A stretch of DNA of 64,000 bases from Oscillospiraceae bacterium. Its GTDB lineage: Bacteria > Bacillota > Clostridia > Oscillospirales > Oscillospiraceae. Shown piece by piece: positions 9,334 to 17,069 of the stretch. Below the pieces are notes generated by a model. That model ran no database searches and was not told the origin of the DNA. It was given only the letters and a program-made list of their open reading frames with translations. The translations under genes and the position numbers were made by a program. Positions within the stretch are counted from its first letter, which is position 1. Each line of letters opens with the position of its first letter. The stretch is from contig JAGAMC010000025.1 of NCBI GenBank assembly GCA_017624915.1, forward strand, positions 101,672 to 165,671, in the 5' to 3' direction.

Positions 9334-10194
9334 TCAGACGGTATACGACTTTAAACAGTGCGCTAGGCGGGCAAATTCACTGATGCCCAGACGTTCGCCC
9401 CGCACATCTGCTTTCAGCCCGCATTGGTCAATGGCTTGCGCGATCATTTCCCGGGAAAAGGGCTGGCCAAGGCTGGAGGAAAGGCTGTTGAGCAGAGTTT
9501 TTCGGCGCTGAGCGAAGGCTGCGCGTACCACGCGGAAGAAGAAAGCCTCGTCTCCGACTTCCTCGGGCTTGGGGCGGGGGACCATCCGGATCACGCAGGA
9601 GGTCACCTTGGGGGCGGGAATAAAGCAGGTGGGTGGCACGTCAAAGAGAAGCTCCGGCTGGGTGTGATACTGGCAGAAGACGGAGAAAGCGCCGTAGTCC
9701 GAAGAGCCGGGGGCGGCACAGATCCGCAGGCCTACCTCCCGCTGGATCATCACCGTGATGGAGGCAAAGCATTTTGACTCGATCAGCAGAGTGAGGACAG
9801 GAGAGGTGATGTTATACGGAAGATTGGCGCAGGCAATGGGGGTCAGACCGCCGAAGTGTTCTTCCACCAGAGCGGGAACATCCAGTTTCATAATGTCACC
9901 GGGGATGATCTGTACGTTGTCCCGGTCTGACAGCGTCTCGGCCAGAATGGGCAGCAGGGAGCGGTCCAGCTCCACCGCGACCACCTTGCCGGCTCTTGCG
10001 CTGAGCTGCCGGGTGAGGGGGCCGATACCGGGACCGATCTCAAGGGCGCAGCAGCCGCTGTCTGCCCCAGAAGCGGCGGCAATATCCTCCGGAACCCAGG
10101 ATTCGATCAGAAAATTCTGGCCCATGGATTTGGAGAAGTGGAAGCCATGCCGGTTCAGCAGAGCCTTGATGTCGTTGATGTTGCATACATCCAT
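9334..10194 (-). CDS. rsmA: 16S rRNA (adenine1518-N6/adenine1519-N6)-dimethyltransferase
   Basis: A 286-residue KsgA/RsmA that dimethylates two adjacent adenines near the 3' end of 16S rRNA during 30S maturation. Motifs: KSMGQNFL at the N-terminus, the SAM-binding EIGPGIGPLT near 52-61, acidic VAVELD near 73-78 and catalytic NLPYNITSP near 118. A C-terminal helical domain with RRKTLLNSL is present. GGGAGGT precedes ATG 10194. Its own promoter and the terminator of the upstream gene make it a single transcription unit. Confidence 0.95.
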   Translation of the reverse strand: MDVCNINDIKALLNRHGFHFSKSMGQNFLIESWVPEDIAAASGADSGCCALEIGPGIGPLTRQLSARAGKVVAVELDRSLLPILAETLSDRDNVQIIPGDIMKLDVPALVEEHFGGLTPIACANLPYNITSPVLTLLIESKCFASITVMIQREVGLRICAAPGSSDYGAFSVFCQYHTQPELLFDVPPTCFIPAPKVTSCVIRMVPRPKPEEVGDEAFFFRVVRAAFAQRRKTLLNSLSSSLGQPFSREMIAQAIDQCGLKADVRGERLGISEFARLAHCLKSYTV

Positions 10195-10224
10195 GCGGAA
10201 TGACCTCCCGGTGGTGGTAAAAAA

Positions 10225-10253
10225 ATTTTAACACATCCGCAGTTGAAAAGCAA
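10225..10253 (-). promoter_or_regulatory. sigma-A promoter for rsmA
   Basis: On the minus strand TTGCTT (10248-10253), 17-bp spacer, TAAAAT (10225-10230), about 25 bp before the start. Confidence 0.65.
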
Positions 10254-10286
10254 GGAATGTGCGTGAAGTGACGCATAAAGGAGCAG

Positions 10287-10320
10287 AAAAAAACACCGTA
10301 TCGTTCAGATGCGGTGTTTT
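10287..10320 (-). terminator. Terminator after the phosphotransferase gene
   Basis: A nine-pair stem (CACCGCATC / GATACGGTG, with one G-T pair) is followed on the minus strand by a run of seven T. Confidence 0.75.
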
Positions 10321-10326
10321 GATCTG

Positions 10327-11412
10327 TCAAACCTGTTCAATGACGTCACGGACGATCTGCTCCAGTGCGGGAGACTTTTTGTCGATGTCCTGAGCCAGCT
10401 TCAGCTGGCATCTGGCGCGGACCAGATTATGTTTGGGATATTCACAGCGGAAGTACCGGTTTCCAACGAGGTAGTCGTCCAGAAAACGACTGGCCAGTTC
10501 GATTGTGATGGAGAAGCTGGCGGTGACAAGATTTTGCAGTTCGATTTCCGTCAGGGAGTTTTTTGTTTCCCGGATAAAACCTTTTGCAAAGGCCTTGAAT
10601 TTTTCTGTGTCAAAGTATACCTTGCTCAGATCGGGCTCGTCCTCGCCCACCGCATTGGCGATGAAGCGCACTGCGTCGCCAAAATCGTACATGGACATAC
10701 CCGGCATAATAGTGTCAAGATCCACCACCACCAGAGGTTCCTTGGTTTCCTTGTGGAACAGGACATTGTTGGCCTTGGTGTCGTTGTGGGTCACGCGTTT
10801 GGGAATTTCGCCACGGGCAAAGCGGACACTCAGATCCGCGGCACGTTCCCGCACCTGAGACAGATACTCAAGCTCCTCGGTTACCTCTTTCACGCGGCCG
10901 CAGGGATCTTCTTCAATATGTTCAAACAGGGTGTCAAGGCGCTGTTTGGTGTTGTGGAAACCGGGGATCGTCTCATACAGAACCGAGCCGTCAAAGTCGG
11001 ACAGCTGGGTCTGGAAGTTTCCAAAGGCCTTGCCGGTGGCCTCGATAACCGACAGGTCATCGCAGGAATTTATCGTGATGGATTCCACATAATTGACCAC
11101 CCGCCAGAAGGAATTTTCGTCTGTGATGTAATAATTGGCGCCGTCGGCAGTGTGGTGAAAATGCAGTGTGATCTGCTGGGGATACTTCTGGCGGATAAAG
11201 GTGGTGACATGGTCAATGTTCTTCATGATCTCCACCGGCTTTTTGAAGGCGTGGGTGTTGACCTGCTGGAAGAGATAGGACTTGAGTCTGCCATCCATCT
11301 CATATGTAACCTTATAGGTGGAGTTGACGTTGCCCATGGTGATGGTGGAATAAGAATACAACTCGCCGGGCAGACGGAATTTTTCGCCCACCAGTTTCAT
11401 GATCTCGACCAT
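10327..11412 (-). CDS. APH-family phosphotransferase, N-acetylhexosamine 1-kinase-like
   Basis: A 361-residue kinase of the aminoglycoside/choline phosphotransferase fold. The catalytic loop is VTHNDTKANN near 225-234 (Brenner HxDxxxxN) and the metal-binding VVDLDTIMPG follows near 250. TMGNVNSTYKV near 25-35 is the glycine-loop equivalent. Its closest remembered relatives are NahK/LnpB kinases that phosphorylate GlcNAc or GalNAc at C1 in mucin-sugar salvage, which would suit a gut organism. That substrate assignment is inference; no sugar genes are adjacent. GAAGGGAG precedes ATG 11412. Confidence 0.8.
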   Translation of the reverse strand: MVEIMKLVGEKFRLPGELYSYSTITMGNVNSTYKVTYEMDGRLKSYLFQQVNTHAFKKPVEIMKNIDHVTTFIRQKYPQQITLHFHHTADGANYYITDENSFWRVVNYVESITINSCDDLSVIEATGKAFGNFQTQLSDFDGSVLYETIPGFHNTKQRLDTLFEHIEEDPCGRVKEVTEELEYLSQVRERAADLSVRFARGEIPKRVTHNDTKANNVLFHKETKEPLVVVDLDTIMPGMSMYDFGDAVRFIANAVGEDEPDLSKVYFDTEKFKAFAKGFIRETKNSLTEIELQNLVTASFSITIELASRFLDDYLVGNRYFRCEYPKHNLVRARCQLKLAQDIDKKSPALEQIVRDVIEQV

Positions 11413-11446
11413 GGCGCTGCGCTCCCTTCTAAAGCGGTATCAACAT

Positions 11447-11482
11447 AAAGAAAACCACATTTGCCGGAAGACAAATGTGGTT
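11447..11482 (-). terminator. Terminator of tRNA-Ser
   Basis: The perfect 11-bp stem AACCACATTTG / CAAATGTGGTT is followed on the minus strand by TTCTTT, just past the tRNA 3' end. Confidence 0.8.
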
Positions 11483-11489
11483 TCTATGG

Positions 11490-11581
11490 TGGCGGAGAGA
11501 GAGGGATTCGAACCCTCGAACGGGTATTAGCCGTTACACGATTTCCAATCGTGCGCCTTAGACCAGCTCAGCCATCTCTCC
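11490..11581 (-). tRNA. tRNA-Ser (anticodon GGA)
   Basis: On the minus strand the acceptor GGAGAGA pairs with TCTCTCC, then discriminator G and an encoded CCA. The D arm has GGCTGAGCTGG. The anticodon loop is TTGGAAA on a CACGA/TCGTG stem, a long class II variable arm is present, and the T arm has GGTTCGAATCC. Length is 92 nt including CCA. A promoter and a terminator flank it. Confidence 0.96.
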
Positions 11582-11619
11582 AGATGTCGCGTTGCCCGGT
11601 CAACGAAGCAACGTATTGT

Positions 11620-11647
11620 ATTATAACAGTTTTTTGCCCGTAGTCAA
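11620..11647 (-). promoter_or_regulatory. Promoter of tRNA-Ser
   Basis: On the minus strand TTGACT (11642-11647), 16-bp spacer, TATAAT (11620-11625), about 38 bp before the tRNA. Confidence 0.7.
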
Positions 11648-11911
11648 GCCCTAAAGCAAAAATTTCTCCAAAAAATTGCGTGGCGATGTGATTTGACGTG
11701 CGAGGAGGTGTGGCAAGAGGAGCGCAAAAATGGAAAGAAAAACCACCGTTTTTTTGACTAAAATCTTTTGGAATAAAAGTGGCATTAATCATATGAAAAT
11801 ATATGAAATTTAGAACCGGGAACTTGAAAAATGTGCTGACACAGGCTGAAATTTTATCTGTAATAGAAAAAATGCACAATAAGGAGGGGCTATGACTGTG
11901 ACATTTTACCC

Positions 11912-11961
11912 TTGAATCAGCCTGTATAAATCGGTTACAATATGGTTACAAAAAGTAACAG
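11912..11961 (+). promoter_or_regulatory. Promoter with overlapping GTTAC repeats, upstream of the SleB-like hydrolase
   Basis: TTGAAT (11912-11917), 18-bp spacer, TACAAT (11936-11941). GGTTACA occurs twice across the -10 region, and GTTAC-N5-GTAAC forms an inverted repeat just after it, which looks like an operator. The remaining gap back to 11648 holds no recognisable gene. Confidence 0.4.
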
Positions 11962-12040
11962 GACGGTTTGCCGGTGCTTTTTGGAACAGAGCGGCGGATG
12001 GATGCCGCCCAAATCCTACTGAAATAAGGAAGTGAACGAC

Positions 12041-12985
12041 TTGAAACGTAAACTGTTTGCACTGCTGCTCAGCGGCTTTGCCATCATCCTTCTGATGGGC
12101 GCCGGCGTGGATCAGACGGCCCTGACGGTTGCTCCCGTCAGCAGCATACGGACAGAGGAGCCTGCAGCTCCCGTAGAAGAGCCGCTCGACGTGATAGAGA
12201 AAGAGCCCGAAGCCCCCGTTGTGGATGAGCAGCCTGAGCTGGACAGAATACTTCTGCTGGATGGGCATCCGGTGCCCAAGTCGGCCGGCAGAACTACCAT
12301 CGGCGGTATGACCTATGTTTCCCTGCGCGTTATGTCGCAGCAGCTTGACACCTCTGCTCAGGTGAACTGGGACGCGGAGAATAACCTGGTTACGGTCACA
12401 ACAGAAAAACTGACCATCACCGCAAAGGAAGGTCAGCTCTACATCGTGGCCAATGGCCGCTACCTGTATATGCCTGAGGGGGTTCAGGTGATCGACGGCC
12501 AGATGATGGTGTCCCTGGATGCCCTTGCGAAGGCCTTTGACGCAACCACCGGCTGGGATGCTCAGGAGGGCAGATTCCTCGTGACCCGCGGCAGCGGCGC
12601 GATTTTGTCCGGCGATGAATTTTATCAGGAAGATGAACTGTTCTGGATGTCCCGTATCATTTTTGCTGAGAGCGGAAACCAGATCCTCGAGGGAAAGATG
12701 GCTGTGGGCAATGTGGTGCTCAACCGCGTCAATCACAGTATCTGGCCCGACACCATTTTCGGTGTGATCTCCCAGCGCAACCAGTTCAGCACCTATAAAA
12801 ACGGCAGACTTGCCAACCGCACCCCCAATGCCGGCAGCGTGATCGCTGCCAAGCTGGTCCTTGACGGCGGAGTGGTAGAGGAAGTGGCCGGTGCATATTA
12901 CTTTGACGCGTTCCTTGACAGAAGCTGGGCTGCCCGTAACAAGGCGGTTCTGGCTGTCATCGGCGGACACCGCTTTTACGGCTAA
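12041..12985 (+). CDS. Copper-amine-oxidase-N-domain + SleB-type cell wall hydrolase
   Basis: The start is placed at TTG 12041, since AAGGA lies ten bases before it; the in-frame GTG at 12032 is too close to that site. The 314-residue protein has a signal peptide (KRKLFALLLSGFAIILLMGAG), an acidic Pro-rich linker, a stalk domain of the copper amine oxidase N type (about 80-185, DGHPV...VSLRVM) and a Hydrolase_2/SleB domain (about 205-314). The last begins SRIIFAESGNQ, with the catalytic Glu, and ends YYFDAFLDRSW...GGHRFYG. Relatives are lytic transglycosylases acting on spore cortex or wall peptidoglycan. Secreted and wall-located. Confidence 0.87.
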   Translation: MKRKLFALLLSGFAIILLMGAGVDQTALTVAPVSSIRTEEPAAPVEEPLDVIEKEPEAPVVDEQPELDRILLLDGHPVPKSAGRTTIGGMTYVSLRVMSQQLDTSAQVNWDAENNLVTVTTEKLTITAKEGQLYIVANGRYLYMPEGVQVIDGQMMVSLDALAKAFDATTGWDAQEGRFLVTRGSGAILSGDEFYQEDELFWMSRIIFAESGNQILEGKMAVGNVVLNRVNHSIWPDTIFGVISQRNQFSTYKNGRLANRTPNAGSVIAAKLVLDGGVVEEVAGAYYFDAFLDRSWAARNKAVLAVIGGHRFYG

Positions 12986-12989
12986 ATTT

Positions 12990-13019
12990 ATCCCCACCTC
13001 AAATGAGGTGGGGATTTTG
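12990..13019 (+). terminator. Terminator of the SleB-like gene
   Basis: A perfect 11-bp stem (ATCCCCACCTC / GAGGTGGGGAT) with an AAAT loop is followed by TTTTG. It abuts the stop codon of convergent tcdA and may serve both genes. Confidence 0.75.
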
Positions 13020-13766
13020 CTATTTATCACCAATGAGATCCCGGACCACCGCGCCGGCCAGAACAAGGCCCGCGGCGGCGGGGACAAATGGGGTGGAGCC
13101 GGGAGTGTCTCTGCGGGCGGCCGAGCCGGGACGGGTGTCGCTGTGAGCAGGGGGCTCGGCCTGTGCCGGGCGCAGGGGAGTGCGGGGCAGCTCGGAGGAA
13201 CAGACTACTTTCAGGTGAGCGATGCCCCGGCGGCGCAGTTCTTTTCGCATGACCCGGGCCAGAGGACAGCCTTCGGTTTTGCTGATGTCGGTGACGGTGA
13301 ATGAACTTGGATCAAGTTTGTTTCCGGATCCCATTGCACTGATAATTGGGACCTGTAAAGCGGTACACCTTGCGGCCAGTTCCAGCTTTGCGGCTACAGT
13401 GTCGATGCAGTCGATCACATAGTCGTACTGGCTCAGATCCACCTGATCGGCATTTTCGGGCAGGTAAAACATGCGAAAAGCCTGCACGTTGCATGCGGGA
13501 TTGATGTCCCGCACGCGGTCCGCCATGACCTGCACCTTGGGAAGACCGACGGTGGAGTGAAGGGCGGCGATCTGACGGTTCAGATTGCTCAGGGAGACGG
13601 TATCGTCATCGTACAGATGCAGGCTGCCGATACCGGAGCGCGCCAGCGCCTCCACACAGTAACCACCGACGCCGCCCACGCCGAACACAGCCACTTTGGC
13701 GCGCTGCAGGCGCGCCATAGCGTCCGAACCAAGCAAAAGTTCAGTTCGGGAAAATTGTTCGTTCAT
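13020..13766 (-). CDS. tcdA: tRNA threonylcarbamoyladenosine dehydratase (ThiF/E1-like)
   Basis: A 248-residue E1-like ATP-binding enzyme that cyclises t6A37 of ANN-decoding tRNAs to ct6A. The start is ATG 13766, giving the family opening MNEQFSRTELLLG with AGGGTG six bases upstream. Visible: VFGVGGVGGY nucleotide loop near 29-38, DDDTVSLSNLNRQ near 52-64, VIDCIDTVAAK and SAMGSGNK. The catalytic cysteine is probably in KVVCSSE. The C-terminal third carries a Pro/Ala-rich insert (about 200-228) before a final hydrophobic helix. Confidence 0.88.
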   Translation of the reverse strand: MNEQFSRTELLLGSDAMARLQRAKVAVFGVGGVGGYCVEALARSGIGSLHLYDDDTVSLSNLNRQIAALHSTVGLPKVQVMADRVRDINPACNVQAFRMFYLPENADQVDLSQYDYVIDCIDTVAAKLELAARCTALQVPIISAMGSGNKLDPSSFTVTDISKTEGCPLARVMRKELRRRGIAHLKVVCSSELPRTPLRPAQAEPPAHSDTRPGSAARRDTPGSTPFVPAAAGLVLAGAVVRDLIGDK

Positions 13767-13804
13767 ATCCATCACCCTATCTGCAGTGTGCTGTTCCAGC
13801 TTTG

Positions 13805-13833
13805 ATTTTATGGGAAAGAGGAAAAGATGTCAA
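13805..13833 (-). promoter_or_regulatory. sigma-A promoter for tcdA
   Basis: On the minus strand TTGACA (13828-13833), 17-bp spacer, TAAAAT (13805-13810), starting right after the dapB terminator. Confidence 0.75.
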
Positions 13834-13834
13834 C

Positions 13835-13872
13835 AAAAAAGCTTCGGTGTGTTGAACATCGAAGCTTTTAAA
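13835..13872 (-). terminator. Terminator of the asd-dapA-dapB operon
   Basis: AAAAGCTTCG / CGAAGCTTTT stem followed on the minus strand by TTG after six T. Confidence 0.75.
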
Positions 13873-13874
13873 TA

Positions 13875-14630
13875 TTACCGGGGGATCAGGCAGGACATGT
13901 CGTACAGACCCGGTGCGGAAACACCGGAGATGAACTTGACGGCCTGAACGGCGCCGGCGGCGAAAATATCACGGGACAGGGCCGTGTGCTTGATCTCCAT
14001 GATCTCGTCGTGACCGGCGAAGATGATCTCGTGCTCGCCCACGATGGTTCCACCGCGCACGGCGCTGATGCCGATCTCCTTTTTGTCCCGGGGCCGGCGC
14101 ACGCTCTGACGGTCGTAGACATATTCGGTTTCGTGTCCGCAGGCCTCCGCCGCGGCGTCGGCGATCATCAGGGCGGTTCCGCTGGGGGCGTCCACCTTGC
14201 GGCGGTGGTGCCGCTCGACGATCTCGATGTCATAGCTGTCGCCCAGAACGCCGGCGGCCTTCTTCACAAGAGACAGCAGAACATTAATGCCAAGAGACAT
14301 GTTGGCAGAGCGGAAGATGGGCACCTGAGTGGCGGCCTCGCCTATCCGGGCTATCTGCTCGGGCGTGTAGCCTGTGGTGGCGAGGACCAGCGGGATGTGC
14401 CGGGTCTTGGCAAAGTCCAGCAGACCGTCCAGAGCGGCAGGGCTGGAAAAGTCGATGACAGCATCCGCTTCACCGGTAAACAGGGCGGGGGAGGAGTATA
14501 CAGGGAAAGGGCGTTCGCTGCCCAGAATGTCGAAGCCGGCCACGACCTCTACATCGGGATCGGCATTGCACAGCGCTTCCACCACACGGCCCATGTGGCC
14601 GTTGCAGCCGGAAATAATTATCTTATGCAC
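13875..14630 (-). CDS. dapB: 4-hydroxy-tetrahydrodipicolinate reductase
   Basis: A 251-residue NAD(P)H-dependent reductase of the DAP/lysine pathway; its reaction follows DapA. The nucleotide-binding GCNGHMG is at 8-14, and the family signature VERHHRRKVDAPSGTA lies near 140-155 with the catalytic His pair and Lys. In a spore former the pathway also feeds dipicolinate. It is the last gene of a minus-strand set asd-dapA-dapB, but a 171-bp structured spacer separates it from dapA. Confidence 0.95.
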   Translation of the reverse strand: MHKIIISGCNGHMGRVVEALCNADPDVEVVAGFDILGSERPFPVYSSPALFTGEADAVIDFSSPAALDGLLDFAKTRHIPLVLATTGYTPEQIARIGEAATQVPIFRSANMSLGINVLLSLVKKAAGVLGDSYDIEIVERHHRRKVDAPSGTALMIADAAAEACGHETEYVYDRQSVRRPRDKKEIGISAVRGGTIVGEHEIIFAGHDEIMEIKHTALSRDIFAAGAVQAVKFISGVSAPGLYDMSCLIPR

Positions 14631-14662
14631 AGTGAAACCTTCTTTCTAAAAGCCTCGCAGAG

Positions 14663-14809
14663 TTCGCGTCCACAGACGCGAAGATATTTGATTGTTATTT
14701 GCCGCGACATGCGCGTGGAAAATAACACCTCTCGGACCGCAAACGTGCGAGCAAAGCGAGTGCGCTGCAGCGGGCCGCAATCTGCTCAAATCAGTGACTT
14801 GTCACTGAT
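14663..14809 (-). other. Structured dapA-dapB spacer with several hairpins
   Basis: The gap of 171 bp contains TTCGCGT-N6-ACGCGAA (14663-14682), a GTTATTT...AAATAAC hairpin with a GC-rich inner stem (14694-14726), and a palindrome around the dapA stop codon (ATCAGTGAC-TT-GTCACTGAT, 14790-14809). None has a proper T-run. It may be an RNA-processing or attenuation site, or an intergenic repeat. Confidence 0.4.
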
Positions 14810-15698
14810 TTGAAAGAAGACCCATGCGTACCATGGACTGGCGCAGCACCTCGAGATTCTTCTCAGACATGTCGCACAGGGGCAGACGCAGAGCGCCGGC
14901 GTCCAGACCCATCAGATTCATGGCAGCCTTGATGGGAATGGGGTTGACCTCGATAAACAGGGCATCAATCAGGTCCATGTACTGGATCTGCAGCTTGGAA
15001 GCGGCCTCGAAATCGTTTTCAAGGCACAGGTGGCTCATCTTGACCATGACCTCGGGGACGATGTTGGAGGCCACGGAGATGACGCCCTTGGCACCCAGAG
15101 CCATCATGGGAACGACCTGATCGTCGTTTCCGGACCAGATGTAAAAATCATCGGGGCACAGGCAGCGGGTGTGGGCCAGCAGGGAGAAGTTGCCGCTGGC
15201 CTCCTTGACGCCGTTGATCTTGGGATTCTGAGCCAGCACTCTGTAGCTCTCGGCGGTGAAAGACACGCCGGTACGGCTGGGCACGTTATAAAGGATCAAG
15301 GGCAGATCGGTGCGGTCGGCGATGTACTCGTAGTGCTTGATCAGACCGGTCTGGCTGGCCTTGTTGTAGTAGGGGGTGACCAGCAGGGCAGCGTCGGCAC
15401 CGGAGTCCTGAGCATGCTGGGTCAGGTAGACGGCGGCGGAGGTATCGTTGCTGCCGGTGCCGGCGATGACCTTGACACGGTGGTCAACGCGCTTGACGCA
15501 GAACTCCACGGCGGCAATGTGCTCGCGGATGGACATGGTGGCGGACTCGCCGGTGGTGCCGCAAACGCACACGGCGTCCACGCCGCCGGCGATCTGGTCG
15601 TCGATCAGCTTGCCGAAGGCATCGTAGTTAATGTTGCCGCTGGCGTCAAAGGGGGTGACAAGCGCGGGACAGGAACCGGTAAAAACAGGAGCTCTCAT
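14802..15698 (-). CDS. dapA: 4-hydroxy-tetrahydrodipicolinate synthase
   Basis: A 298-residue aldolase-class TIM barrel condensing pyruvate with aspartate semialdehyde. CGTTGES near 46-52 binds pyruvate, the YNVPSRTG tyrosine lies near 135, and the Schiff-base lysine is in NGVKEASGN near 163. It is 33 bp downstream of asd on the minus strand, so substrate and product enzymes are co-transcribed. AAAGGGTGCATTGAT precedes ATG 15698. Confidence 0.96.
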   Translation of the reverse strand: MRAPVFTGSCPALVTPFDASGNINYDAFGKLIDDQIAGGVDAVCVCGTTGESATMSIREHIAAVEFCVKRVDHRVKVIAGTGSNDTSAAVYLTQHAQDSGADAALLVTPYYNKASQTGLIKHYEYIADRTDLPLILYNVPSRTGVSFTAESYRVLAQNPKINGVKEASGNFSLLAHTRCLCPDDFYIWSGNDDQVVPMMALGAKGVISVASNIVPEVMVKMSHLCLENDFEAASKLQIQYMDLIDALFIEVNPIPIKAAMNLMGLDAGALRLPLCDMSEKNLEVLRQSMVRMGLLSNQ

Positions 15699-15731
15699 AT
15701 CAATGCACCCTTTCAGAATTGAATGTTGAAA

Positions 15732-16826
15732 TTACTTGCGGTCGATGTAGCCTTCGGCGCACAGCAGCTCGGCCAGCAGGACACCGCCGCCGGCAGCGCC
15801 GCGCAGGGTGTTGTGGGACAGACAGACGAACTTGTAGTCGTACTGGCTGTCCTCACGCAGACGACCGATGTTCACAGCCATGCCGTTTTCGGTCATGCGG
15901 TCCAGACGGGTCTGAGGACGGTTCTCCTCCTCGTAATAGTGGAGGAACTGCTTGGGGGCGGAGGGCAGCTGCAGCTCCTGCGCGCGGCCGCTGAAGCCGG
16001 CCCAGTCAGCCTTGATCTGCTCGATGGAGGGCTTCTTGCCCTCGGGGAAGCTCATGAACACGGCAGCCATGTGACCGTCCTGGCAGGCCACGCGGAAGCA
16101 CTGGGCGGTGATGGCGGGGGAGTCGGCGTTGATGATGCCGGTCTGGCCCACGGTGCCCCACAGCTTCATGGGCTCGCGCTCGCTCTTCTCTTCCTCGCCG
16201 CCGATGTAGGGGATGCAGTTATCCACCATCTCGGGCCAGCGCTCGAAGGTTTTGCCTGCGCCGGAGATAGCCTGATAGGTGCAAACCAGAGCCTTGTCGA
16301 GGCCGTACTTCTCTCTCAGGGGATGCAGGGCGGGGATGTAAGACTGCAAAGAGCAGTTGGACTTAACAGCGATGAAGCCGCGCTTGGTGCCCAGACGCTT
16401 GCGCTGAGCCTCAATGATACGGATGTGATCGGCATTGATCTCGGGCACCACCATGGGCACGTCCTCGGTCCAGCGGTGGGCGGAGTTGTTGGACACCACG
16501 GGGCACTCGGCCTTGGCGTACTGCTCCTCCAGCGCGCGGATCTCCTCTTTCTTCATATCCACTGCGCAGAACACAAAGTCCACCATGGAGGCAATCTTTT
16601 CCACATCGTCAGTGGCGTTGAGGACCACGATGTCCTTGGCCTGAGCGGGGATGGGAGTGGTCATGGCCCAGCGGCCGGCCACAGCCTGCTCATAAGTCTG
16701 GCCGGCGCTGCGGGCGCTGGCGGCGATGGCGGTGAGCTGGAACCAGGGGTGGTTTTCCAGCAGAGTCACAAAACGCTGACCAACCATGCCCGTACCGCCG
16801 ATAATACCTACTTTGTACTTTTCCAT
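15732..16826 (-). CDS. asd: Aspartate-semialdehyde dehydrogenase
   Basis: ATG 16826 is preferred, as AAAGGA lies nine bases before it; an in-frame TTG at 16835 would abut that site. The 364-residue NADP-dependent enzyme reduces aspartyl phosphate. The N-terminal GGTGMVGQRF is the nucleotide loop, and the active cysteine is in VKSNCSLQ near 155. The SNCS form with SGAGKT...WPEMVDN is the archaeal/fungal-like branch of the family, not the classical enterobacterial one. First gene of the DAP operon. Confidence 0.94.
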   Translation of the reverse strand: MEKYKVGIIGGTGMVGQRFVTLLENHPWFQLTAIAASARSAGQTYEQAVAGRWAMTTPIPAQAKDIVVLNATDDVEKIASMVDFVFCAVDMKKEEIRALEEQYAKAECPVVSNNSAHRWTEDVPMVVPEINADHIRIIEAQRKRLGTKRGFIAVKSNCSLQSYIPALHPLREKYGLDKALVCTYQAISGAGKTFERWPEMVDNCIPYIGGEEEKSEREPMKLWGTVGQTGIINADSPAITAQCFRVACQDGHMAAVFMSFPEGKKPSIEQIKADWAGFSGRAQELQLPSAPKQFLHYYEEENRPQTRLDRMTENGMAVNIGRLREDSQYDYKFVCLSHNTLRGAAGGGVLLAELLCAEGYIDRK

Positions 16827-16917
16827 TTTCGTCAATCCTTTCGCTTACGCGCACGAGCGCGAAAATTTTTGTGATGCTGGGAAATTGCGCCAATCCCCGA
16901 TGGGGGAAAAGTTCGGG

Positions 16918-16946
16918 TTGCCAAGCCGTTGGAAAGTCGGTATAAT
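16918..16946 (+). promoter_or_regulatory. sigma-A promoter for the SpoIID-like gene
   Basis: TTGCCA (16918-16923), 17-bp spacer, perfect TATAAT (16941-16946). It lies inside the DNA encoding the asd leader. Confidence 0.75.
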
Positions 16947-17000
16947 AAACGACAGGGAACCTGAGAATTCGTGTATAAACATACACCTTCTTAATAGTTT

Positions 17001-17029
17001 ATGATATCACGTGCAAGGGCCGCTGTCAA
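17001..17029 (-). promoter_or_regulatory. sigma-A promoter for asd-dapA-dapB
   Basis: On the minus strand TTGACA (17024-17029), 17-bp spacer, TATCAT (17001-17006). It predicts a leader of about 165 nt before asd, with short hairpins (CCCC-AT-CGGGG; TTTCGC...GCGAAA) but no recognisable lysine riboswitch. Confidence 0.65.
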
Positions 17030-17069
17030 TGAAATGGCCTTTGGTTCATTTGGAGAATTGGAGTGCAAT

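Noticed and set aside
15723-16874. A 383-codon plus-strand frame opposite asd
   Set aside because: Gly/Leu/Val-rich antisense shadow of a clear aspartate-semialdehyde dehydrogenase.
16827-17000. A lysine riboswitch in the asd leader
   Set aside because: The leader is long enough for regulation but none of the conserved L-box segments could be recognised.
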